This document shows, piece by piece, positions 54,621 to 64,000 of a DNA stretch of 64,000 nt (position 1 is its first letter; the number at the start of each line of letters is the position of its first letter). Origin of the DNA: Paracyclopina nana (Eukaryota; Arthropoda; Copepoda; Cyclopoida; Cyclopettidae); contig JAGUCH010000002.1 of NCBI GenBank assembly GCA_019096065.1, positions 17,062,501-17,126,500 on the forward strand. The letters run 5' to 3'. The notes below the pieces were generated by a model. It saw only the letters and a list, made by a program, of their open reading frames with translations. It had not been told where the DNA came from and did not search any database. The position numbers and the translations under genes were made by a program.

Positions 54621-57600
54621 ATGGAGGCCAACAAGCCAAAGGCCACCATTGTGGGCGAGGTTGTCAAGCACACCTCGGCCAGGAGCAAGGCCACGTGTGA
54701 GATCTCGGCGGAGGGCTTCAACCGCGAAGACATTGACGTGAACATCCTCTCTCCGTCCAAGGTGCCGGTCTCGTACAGCCTGTCAGAGACAGGGGATGGG
54801 CTCTTCTTCGTCGAATTCGTGCCCCAGGAGGTCGGCACGTACATCATGGAGGTGTACGCGGCCGGCCTCAAGATTCCGGAGTCACCGGTGTTCTACAAAG
54901 TCTACGACTCCTCGCTCATTCGCGTCACCGAGACGGGCAATGGAGTCGTGGGCCAGCCCTGCCAATTCAGGGTGGACGCGTCGCAGGCTGGCGAAGGCCA
55001 GCTCGAGATCTCCATCAACGATGGAGAGGTGCCAAATCATGTCCAAGTGCTGGGTGGAGGCCGCTGCCTCGTCCATTTCACACCCGAGGTGGCCAAGCCT
55101 CACACAATCGACATCAAGTTCAACGGAGGTAATCAATGCTAAAATACAAGGATAGCCCCAAAAAGGCCTCATTTGGGGGGTAGTTCACATGGATTTCCCT
55201 TCAAGGGTTTCTTAAATGACCAGGAAAAGAGATACATTGTTTTCCAGCTGTAAAGTTTGGTGCTCCATATCTCCTTTCATGGACGTTTTAGCAATTTGCT
55301 TATGAAGCAAAAAAAGCTGGGTTTTTCAATTTGAGAGGGGGTCATAAAAGCACATGATGTCAATAAAATTGAGTGTGCCTGAGCTAGAGGCCTTTCAACA
55401 TTTTGAGGATTTTAAAGAGACCCCCGATTTGAACTCTTATTGGGACTCAAGTTTTCAAAAAACACGCAAACATTAGTTTATAAAGTCAATCTTTATAGCA
55501 TACATTAGTTTATTATAAAGTTAATCTTTATAGCCAATAAGGCTAGTGTGGATACCAGATACGAATTTTCCTGCTGTTTACACTTTTTGGCATTTTTGAA
55601 GGTGAAACGGCGAAAATACTTCTAGGCTCGTAAATAATGATAATAAAAAAGATCGCAACTCCATCTAGCGGACGAGAGCCACATAATGTGGTATAGTATA
55701 TGGCATTTTTTGCTAAGCATTGATTTGATTTTGCAGAACCCATCACTGGATGCCCATTTGTGTGCCGAATCGCAGACACAAGCAAAGTGTCCGTGGCTCT
55801 GCACCATTTGGAGCTTTTCCCTGTCAACGAGAAAGCCACCTTTCAAATCCACGTGGACACTGCAGACAATGCTGAGCTGGCAGTGTCTGTGGCAGGACCA
55901 CGGTCAGATCTACCAGTTCTTGTCACTGGCAACATCAAAAGTGGCTTCCTCGCAGAATTCCTGCCCGAAGAAGTGGGTCCATATGTCATTTCAGTGGAGT
56001 ACAACAACATTCCAGTCGGAGGAACGCCCTTCACAGGTACATTTTAATACCCGACCAGAAATTTGCCCAAGTTTTCGTATTTGAATCTTGTTAGCACTCC
56101 TTCGTTTTACCCATGTTGAGTTTATGTCGTAACACAACACTAATTGCCTCACCACCTAGTATATGTAAAAAATCAAAGATGAATTTTTTTATTTAACTTA
56201 GGCGTCAAGGCAGTCAATGCTACAAAACAATGGGAATCGAAATTTTCAGTTTTTAGTAATGTAATTGCTATGTGTCAATTAGCACTCTTTTGTTTTACCC
56301 ATGTTGAGTGTATGTAGTAACATAACACTAAGTGCCTTACCACCAAGTATATGTAAAAAATCAAAGGTGAAACTGCAAAGTGGTTTTTTTTATTTAACTT
56401 AGGCGTCAAGGCAGTCAATGCTACAAAATGATGGGAACCGAAATTTTCAGTTTTTAGTAATGTAATTGCTATGTGTCAATTAGCACTCTTTTTTTTTACC
56501 CATGTTGAGTTTATGTTGTAACATAACACTAAGTGCCTTACCACCTATATGTAAAAAAAATTGAAAGTGAAACTGCAAAGTGGTGCTTTCGATTTAACTT
56601 CTGGTCGGGAATTATAATGAATGACTATGTTAATTGAATGCAGGCAAAGCATATGACGCATCAAAGGTGCTCGTGTCCTCAATTCCGTGGGGCACCATAG
56701 GAAAGGCCGTGGACTTCACCGTGGACGCCAGCAAGGCCGGAGAGGGCAATTTGGAAATCACCATCTCAGCACGTGGCCGCAACATTCCCACCCAAGTGCA
56801 TCCTCAGGGATCAGCCAAATTTGTGGTGAGCTTTGTGCCCCTCGAGGGCATCGATCACATCATCAACATCACATTCAACAAGGAACTCGTACCAGGCGCT
56901 CCGTTCACAGCCAAAATTCACACGGGTAATTACCATTTTATACCCCACCAGAAAATCCATTTTAAACCCTTTTGGAAAGTAGGACGTTTATGTCACTGTT
57001 CATCTTAGCTACTTTTTCCTAACTTTCTTGTTGGACCTTACTGAAAAGTTGTCGCAACTCCATGAATTTCTATGCACTGTCATAGCTATGAAGAACTAGT
57101 TTAACACATAGCTGCGCAATAGCTGCTTCTAGGGTTGGCTAGATGAATTCACGAAGCCGTACCTAGATTGCTCGAGTTGCAGTCTATATGTAGAATGTTT
57201 CAGGCTACCCTAACTGGCGGGCTTTACTTGCTCACAACTCATCCTTATTAAACCAAGATGCTTATTAAACCTCATTGAGAAATTTAGTCCTTAAGTTAGT
57301 ACGAGGTAAACCATTGTGATTCTGGTAGACAAACTTGCAACTGATGGCAAAGCGACACTCATTTAACCAGCCCTAGCTAGCCTGCGCTTAATTTGTTTGA
57401 CTCGCTTACAACTTATTCTTACGCTTGCAATTGGTTTCGCGCATTGAATTCCATTATATTTTTTCGTCATAGAACAATGGCAATTTGAATTAAGACAGCT
57501 TAGGTTACCACTGATTTTGTCGGGGTAGATGAACTGGTAGACAAACTTGCAACTGATGGCAAAGCGACACTGATTTAACCAGCCCTAGCTAGCCAGCTCT

Positions 57601-60600
57601 TAACTTGTTTTACTTGCTTACCTAATTCTTACGCTTACAATAGGTTTTGCACATTGACTTCCTCCATTATTTATCGTCATAGAACAATGGCAATTTGTAT
57701 AAAGACAGCTGAGGTTACCACTGATTTTGTCGTGGTAGATGAACTGGTAGACAAACTTGCAACTGATGGCAAAGCGACACTGATTTAACCAGCCCTAGCT
57801 AGCCTGCGCTTTACTTGTTTGACTCACTTACACCTGAATCTGATACGCTTGCAATTGGTTTCGCACACTGACTTCCACCATATTTTGTTGTCATAGAACA
57901 ATGGCAATTTGAATTAAGACAGCTTAGGTTAAGACTGATTTTGTCGTGGTAGATGAACAGGGCATTTGTTGGTGATTTTTACCACCAAGTTTCAATTGGG
58001 CTCAGAATACTTTTCTGGTTGGGAGATTGATTTCTCTAGTGCAATATGGTGAAACTAATATGCCTTATCATCAATCAGATCCTAACCACATCATCGTATC
58101 TGGACACGCACTTGCCGCAACCGCAGTCGGCAAAATGTCCTTCTTCACCTTATCGAATGTCATTGGGTCATTAGAGGACATCGAAATTGCCATCGACGCG
58201 CCCACAGGTGACTCGGTGCAAGCGGCAGTGACTGAAATCTCCAAGGGCACCTTCAAGGTGGAGTTTTGCCCCAAGGTGGCAGGCGAGCACCAAATTTACG
58301 TCTCCTTTGGGAACGAGCCTGTCCCTGGCTCTCCATTCCCATGCAAGGTGTACAATGTTGCGGCCATCCAGGTGCGCGAGTGCAAGAAAGGAATTGTGGG
58401 CAAACCGGTGACCTTCCTCGTGGAAACCTCACAAGCTGGCCCAGGAAACCTGGAAGTGACAGGTAAGCCATTTATACACATTAGTACTATAACAATAATA
58501 TTGATGCAGGGCGACCCTAGCGGCCTTTTTGCGCAACAGCTGGGACATTCGGCTGACACTGCTCGGGAAAAATTCACAACAGTAATATAACAATAACAAA
58601 CGCAAGTAGCACGCCTAGCGGACGGAAAGTTGAAACATTTGGGATTAGGGAGTAGTCGATTCAAAATTCAGTGCTACAAGATCCCTTGATGTGAGCGTGC
58701 AGTGAATTTTGGATTGTTTACATCGTCTAACAAGAAAAGGACCGATCTTAGGGCAATTTTTGTGTGCATTAGCTATTTTTTTAGTTTCGTGTTGGCTACA
58801 AGTTTTCTAAACTGTTAGAAATCATTAAGATCAATGGAGCAAGTTTTTTTGCACTCCAATTGAGAAGTCTGGAGATTATTTTGATTCTTCTTTTTATATT
58901 TCAGCCTCAAAAAAGTAGTACGGTTGTGTAAACCGTGAACCCTGAAATCCCAAGTATTTCTTCAGTAATGTCACTTGATGGCGTATCATTGTTATGATAC
59001 TTTTGTCTATAACTGAGTTCTTGCGATTTGAGTAATAGTTCGACATAAAGACCCAAGCAAAGATGTGCCGTCAAACTTTATAAATAATTACTTCTTGATA
59101 CAATGATTAAGTGGTTTTCAAACACAACCATAAGCTGATGCTATGATTAAGCAGGAAAAAAAAAACATTTATGAGAATTACTCACACTAAAATTAATGAC
59201 TGGACTCAACAAAATGAAACTTGAACTCCCAAGTGTTTCTTCAAAATTGTCGGTAGATGGTGTGTTTTTGATACTATGCAGCTGTGTTCAGCTTACCTGA
59301 TAATATATTTTCAGCTACATATTCAATGGTAGGGCTAATTCAGATTTAGAAATGTGCTTTACATGGCCACGAAAAAGATCATTGATTTTTAACTGGATTT
59401 GAAAAAGACATTTGAGTTTCACTTGGAGCTAGGTTTTTTTTCTAACTTCTATCAGAAAAATACATATCATGTCAGTTTTGTGATTGCAGTGAATAATGGG
59501 CAAGTGCCCACAATTGACAGGTATTTGACACTATGTCATGTAACATGAACTGCCTTACCACCTATGTGAAAAATTGTGCAAATTGGTTTTTAAGATTTAC
59601 GCACTGTAAACCGAATTTCCTCGTGAGTAATTCACTTTGCGGGTTGACTCAGCTTTTTTGCGCTCCCGATCCGCTATGAAGTAAATGATAACCCTAGGGA
59701 TATTTTTTACTAAGTAAATGAAAACCCTAGGGATATTTTTTGCTTAGCTAATGGTAAATGAAAACCCTAGGGATGCGTTTTACTTAGTAAAAAATACCCC
59801 TGGGGATGCTTTTTACTTAATAAAAAATACCCCTTGGGATGCTTTTTACTTACTAAAAAATACCCCTGGGGATACTTTTTACTTACTAAAAAATACCCCT
59901 GGGGATGCTTTTTACTAAGAAAAAAATACCCCTGGTTATGCTTTTTACTAAGTTAGAAATGCCCCTAGGGTTTCCATTTGCCATTTGCTTAGTAAAAATA
60001 TCCTTAGGGTTACCATTTACTTCATAACAGTTTGAATTAGGGCTATTAGTGGGCACATGATTCTCAACTTACATAAAATGTCATTTTTGCCCCATTGCAG
60101 TGAACAATGGGCAAGTGCCCACAAGTGCTCAGGCCCAGGGCAATCACACCTATGCCATCTCGTTTGTGCCCAAGGAGGCCAAGGCCCACGTGGTGGAGCT
60201 CAAGTTCAACGGGGAGAACGTTCCGGGCAGCCCGTTCAAGTGCGCCGTCGTGGACGCCGCCAGGGTCAACCTGACCGGGGACGGCCTGGAGAAGGTGCCC
60301 GTGGGCCGGCAGGCCAACTTCCACATCGAGGGGCAGACGGAGATGGGCGATCCGGAGGTGAAGGTGCTTTCCCCTGGGCGCAAGTTGGTGCCCAGCTCCA
60401 TCCACTTCGTGAGCGAAGGCCACTACGGGGTGGACTACCTGCCCAGCGAGGTCGGCGACCACCAGATCGAGGTCAAGATCTCGGACCTGCACGTGCAGGG
60501 CTCGCCCTTCGTGGTGAAAGCCTACGACGCCACCAAAGTCTCCGTGACCAACTTCACGTCCGGAGTGATCCAGAAGCCGGTCTACTTCAGCATTGACGCC

Positions 60601-62221
60601 TCGCAGGCCGGAGCCGGCAACCTCGAGATCATCGTCTCGGTCAACGGCAAGAATGTGCCCAATTACGTGCAGTCCGAGGGCAACGCCAAGTTCAGGGTCA
60701 ACTTCCGCCCCACCGAGCCCCAGCCTCACCTCATCAGTGTCAAGTTCAACAATGAGCCCGTGCCCAACTCGCCCTTCGAGTGCGCGGTCAGCCGGAGCAG
60801 CGGTGTGGAGAGTGCGGCGGCCTCGGAGGCCGCTGTCGCAGCCTCCGCGGCCTCCGTCACCGGCGACGGCATCAAGATGTGCGCTGTCAACGCCTTGGCA
60901 GCTTTTGCGGTCCACGCTTCAAGTCCGGAGGAGATGAAGCAGTACAGTGTGAGTGTCACCGCGCCATCCGGACACCCATTGGAGATCACTGTGGACAAGG
61001 GTCCGGACGCGCTGGTGGCCGAGTACCAGCCCTCCGAGGTCGGGCCGCACGTGGTCAAGATCACGGACAAGGCGCGGGGCAACCAGCACGTGGCCGGATC
61101 TCCGTACACCTGCAATGTCTATGATGCGCGCAAGGTGTCCGTGTCCGGCCTGGTGGCCAAGCAGCCCGTGGGCAGGCCTCTGACCTTCACCGTGGATGCC
61201 AGCCAAGCTGGAGAAGGTAGCTTCAAAATCTGTGATTTGAAAGGGCCTAATTATTGGGGATTTTTAATATAGTGATTGAAGGTTATTAATGTTAATAATC
61301 ATTTGTAATCATCATATTATTTTAGAAAGCTTCAGAAGAAGGATACTTTACTTTTTTATAACATGGATTGATCATTAATTTTACTCTTTTCAATTCAAAA
61401 GCTGCAATATCTACATATGTTATTATTCTGGTGTCTATTAACTCTATTTGCATTGGTATCATTTCAATAACATAGGTGTAGGGCGATCCTAGCGGCCATT
61501 TACGGCAACATCTGGGATTATCATCTGACACTGCTATAGAGAAAAATAACCTGAGTAACCATGTTTTTTTTAAATCTATAGTGTAATAAAACTATCAAAA
61601 GAATACATGCAAACATAGAAAATATGCTATAACCAAAGAATATGTAATATCAAGATTTTAGAGTCCTGATACTAAGCATAAGTTAAATAAAAGCAGCCAT
61701 CTATAATAATTTTAAAAATTGACTTGGCTAAATGAAACTTGATTTTGAGCGCAACTCCCCAGTGTTTCTTCAAAATTACCAGTAGATGGCGCTCCTTTGT
61801 TATGATCCTGACCTAAAACCTACATAACAATTTCAGGAACTTTGGAGCTCGTGGTCACGACTGCCAAAGCCTCAGTTCGGGCAGAAGTTCAGGCTCGAAG
61901 CAGGGGCCTTTACGATGTCACTTTTGTGCCCTCTGAGCCCACCCCCCATTTTGTGAACATCACCTTCAACGAGCAAGACATCAAGCACAGCCCATTCGAA
62001 ATCAACGTCGTGGACAGAGAGGAACGACACGAGAAGAGGAACGAAAGGTTTGCCGACCTCGTCCTCAGGGGAGACGGCCTCGTCAAGGCCTCGGTTGGTC
62101 GGGATGCAATGTTCACCGTGAACGCCAAACATCTCGTGGAGAAGATTGGAATCCGGGTGTACGACCCGTCCGGTCGGGTCGTTCCTCATCGTGAATCTGA
62201 GGTCCAGTCGGGCATCACAAG
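54621..62221 (+). CDS. Filamin-type Ig-repeat protein without an N-terminal actin-binding domain (3' end outside window)
   Basis: Exons: 54621-55128, 55737-56036, 56644-56925, 58079-58462, 60101-61216, 61837-62221 and onward. Internal borders are phase 1; the last visible donor is phase 2. The visible 991 codons encode ten filamin Ig repeats and the start of an eleventh. Each has the pattern VGxPxxFxVDASQAGEGxLEI ... FNxExVPGSPFxCxV (broken here with x). Filamins cross-link actin and scaffold receptors. Canonical forms start with two CH domains, which are missing: the ATG precedes repeat 1 directly, and Rab14 lies upstream on the other strand. Drosophila filamin has a short form lacking the CH region, and jitterbug is another arthropod filamin-repeat protein; either could be the closest relative. 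Repeat 9 is preceded by an Ala-rich insert (AAASEAAVAASAAS) and repeat 11 by a charged linker (REERHEKRNERF). The choice of start is the least certain point. Confidence 0.85.
56050..56609 (+). mobile_element. Tandem-repeat-bearing element (CCCGACCAG ends) in filamin intron 3
   Basis: Ends CCCGACCAGAA and TTCTGGTCGGG form an 11-bp perfect inverted repeat. Three internal units of about 190-200 bp (TAGCACTC at 56092, 56280 and 56481) are the reverse complement of those in GTF3C3 intron 3. It starts 13 bp after the donor. The intron without it would be about 47 bp. Confidence 0.78.
56943..58023 (+). mobile_element. Tandem-repeat-bearing element (CCCCACCAG ends) in filamin intron 4
   Basis: Ends CCCCACCAGAAAA and TTTTCTGGTTGGG are inverted and clearly related to the element at 56050. 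Inside are three copies of a unit of about 211 bp (GGTAGACAAACTTGCAACTG at about 57324, 57535 and 57745). The interior differs from the 56050 element. The intron remainder is about 72 bp. Confidence 0.75.
58463..59674. other. Filamin intron 5, left part
   Basis: 58505-58580 (GGGCGACCCTAGCGGCC...GACACTGCT) recurs at 61480-61540 in intron 6. 58935-59000 and 59228-59290 share a motif (CCCAAGTnTTTCTTCA...TnGATGGnG) also present at 61755-61810. The remainder is AT-rich and unassigned. Confidence 0.45.
59675..60026. repeat. Palindromic tandem repeat in filamin intron 5
   Basis: Outer ends TATGAAGTAAATGATAACC and GGTTACCATTTACTTCATA are inverted. Between them a unit of about 36 bp repeats (ACTAAAAAATACCCCTGGGG, then ATGCTTTTT). 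Units near the left end read AACCCTAGGGAT and those near the right end the complement, so the block can fold on itself along its length. Confidence 0.7.
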
Positions 62222-62304
62222 GTAATGTCTAGTATGAAAAGGAAAAAACCCAAATAATTAGTAATTTTGTCTATATAGTACGTGCATGTAAACGTATTCT
62301 ACTA

Positions 62305-62673
62305 TAAGGCAGAGCAGGGACAAAGTTTTTTGCCAGATGGCGCTTTTCCAGCAAGTACTTTTGGAAAAACTGCCACTTGCATAGCTTGTCACGTGACTAT
62401 GAGCGGCAATTTGATTGGCTGATCACCGGAGCCAGACGCGAAAAATATGGCTGCAACAATGAAAAGCTTGGAAATTTGCATGAGACGCAAATCATTTTAG
62501 TGCTTGAAAGGGTGCCATTTTGTTGACAGGTTATGTCATGTTAGTGAAGTTTTCGGCACAAGTGCTCCACAAGCCAAACAATTGCCAATTTACTATAGTC
62601 AATGCAGCATAGCCATGTCAAATGTACTTGCTCAAGTTGACAGGCTAGATGGCGCTGCGAATCTAGCGACTGT
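62305..62673 (+). mobile_element. MITE family X (+), left half of an inverted pair
   Basis: It runs from TATAAGGCAGAGCAGGGAC to GCGAATCTAGCGACTGT, with AGATGGCG near the head and CTAGATGGCGCTGC near the tail. It lies downstream of the last visible filamin donor at 62222. Confidence 0.75.
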
Positions 62674-63028
62674 AATAAGCCAAATGCGTAAAGTCGCTAG
62701 ATTCGCAGCGCCATCTAGCCCGGCAACTTTGCCCAGTACATTTGACATGGCTACACTGCATAGGCGACCACTAATGGGCTATTTTTGGGCTTTTGGTGAA
62801 CAATTCTAAAAACTTTATTAATATGACATAATCTATGGATAAAATGGCACCCTTTCAAGCCATAAAACCATATGCAACTCACGCAAATTTCCAAGCTTTT
62901 CATTCCTGCAACTAATTTTTTCTAACCTGGCTCCAGTGATCAGCCAATCAAATTGCCACTCATGATCACGTGACAAGTTTCCAAAAAGCGCCATCTAGCG
63001 AAAAAGTTTGTCCGTCCAATGGCTTATA
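62674..63028 (-). mobile_element. MITE family X (-), right half of an inverted pair
   Basis: It starts AATAAGCCAAATGCGTAAAG, directly after the 62305 copy, and ends GTCCAATGGCTTATA. Tail to tail with its neighbour, it makes a palindrome of about 720 bp. Confidence 0.75.
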
Positions 63029-63419
63029 GTTTTCTTGAAGTTTAAACCTATGGCTGTTGAAAACATTAGGCCGATTTCTAATTATCAAAGCAAGCTAGCA
63101 AGCAAGCTAAGCTAAGCTAAGCTAAGCTAGGTTCATAGGACATTTGAGGGTAACATCTCAGCAGATATTGAGGTCATTGGACCAAATTAGGTAGGATTCA
63201 TCAACCTACAGCTGCATTACAAATTTGGGCAAGTTCCGAGGTCATTTTGTTAGAATAAGAGATAGGTATCTATTATGAATGCTACCAAATTTGGTGCCAA
63301 TCGACTCAGTAGTTGCTGAGCTATAAGCCTCCAAATGTACCTTGCTTATTTAAGCTTGTGTATAAGAAATATTCCAACTAAGAATTTTTGTCTTCCCGTT
63401 CAAAACGTTTGTTAGGTAG
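63029..63419. other. Non-coding, probably filamin intron
   Basis: A short GCTAAGCTAAGCTAAGCTA microrepeat at about 63100-63125. Otherwise nothing recognised, and no further filamin exon. Confidence 0.4.
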
Positions 63420-63944
63420 GGGACCATATAAAATGCCCAAACTCGCCCAAACTCACCAAAACTTTTTAATCTTAAAAATTTCAATGTAGGTAGATCCAGT
63501 GGCATTAGCAGAGCAAAAATATACCATTTTTAATGTCCAAATCCAATTGGAGGTACCTTAAAAAGTCATTTAAAGAATAATAGAATACTTAATAATAGTC
63601 TGTCCACCCAAAAGTCCTTTTATAGCAGCAATTTCAATGTTTAAGTTAATAATTAACCCACTTCCCATAGGATTTGGAATCTGAAACTTTTTATATGTGC
63701 TCTCCTCATCATAAGGGAGCTTTTGGCATTAGAATTTTGAAGATCTAAAGGTTTGGGCGAGTTTGGGCGCACAGACTATTATAAAGTATTCTTTTATTCT
63801 TTAAATGACTTCTTAAGGTACTTCCAATTGGATTTGGACATCGAAAATGGTATATTTTTGCTCTGTTAATGCCACTGGATCTACCTGCATTGAAATTTTT
63901 AAGATTAAAAAGTTTGGGCGAGTTGGGGCATTTTATAGGGTCCC
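63420..63944. mobile_element. Long-TIR MITE with 8-9 bp target duplication
   Basis: The inverted ends extend about 170 bp (GGGACCATATAAAATGCCC against GGGCATTTTATAGGGTCCC, later AATTGGATTTGGACATCGAA-type match). Flanks GTTAGGTAG (63411-63419) and GTTAGGCAG (63945-63953) differ by one base. A duplication of 8 or 9 bp suggests a hAT or Mutator-type element. No coding capacity. Confidence 0.7.
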
Positions 63945-64000
63945 GTTAGGCAGTGATAAGTTTTGGATACTTACGCGACTATCTTCATAAAATATTTATG

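Overview
This is animal nuclear DNA. The coding regions are split by spliceosomal introns, intergenic DNA is AT-rich, and interspersed inverted-repeat elements are abundant. The gene set points to an invertebrate and most likely an arthropod (a crustacean is plausible): a beta-heavy spectrin (karst type, CH-CH, spectrin repeats, SH3, PH), a senseless/GFI1 zinc-finger tail, a filamin-repeat protein without actin-binding domain, and a CUB-trypsin protease. That placement is inference from gene content and very short introns (43-75 nt when free of insertions). No species-level signal was recognised.

Layout. 1-1690: remnant of a MITE, then the last exon of a senseless/GFI1 homologue. 4712-26203 (+): a complete beta-heavy spectrin gene of 8 coding exons and about 3806 aa. 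Its fifth intron is 7.76 kb and consists almost entirely of nested palindromic transposons, including a 4.35-kb TTAA-flanked inverted repeat that carries arrays of a 171-bp satellite. 28580-29524 (-): an ELOVL fatty-acid elongase. 30068-31402 (+): an intronless-CDS Rab GDI, head to head with the elongase. Spectrin, elongase and GDI are each followed directly by a decayed tandem copy of their own 3' end. 33182-35930 (+): CUB-trypsin protease of seven exons, converging on GTF3C3 (TFIIIC TPR subunit, 35969-42189, -). MNS1 (42232-43479, -) ends 42 nt before the GTF3C3 start codon. 43.5-49.6 kb is a gene-free block of minisatellites, GC-rich hairpin repeats and tRNA-like SINE units. 49652-51845 (-): BAR-RhoGAP. 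52433-53873 (-): Rab14. 54621-62221 (+): filamin-repeat gene, continuing past the window.

The genes form no obvious single pathway. Spectrin, filamin-type repeats and the BAR-RhoGAP concern cortical actin and membrane, Rab14 and Rab GDI concern vesicle traffic, and the others are housekeeping or cilia genes. The most unusual content lies in the non-coding DNA: (i) the TTAA palindrome with satellite arms; (ii) a 454-bp element with CACAGTG ends and a 5-bp target duplication, the hallmarks of Transib/RAG-type transposition; (iii) introns that look like a minimal 40-75 nt intron plus exactly one transposable element; (iv) repeated 3'-end duplications at three neighbouring genes. All exon boundaries were set by hand from splice consensus, frame continuity and family conservation. 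No alignment, RNA evidence or database search was available.
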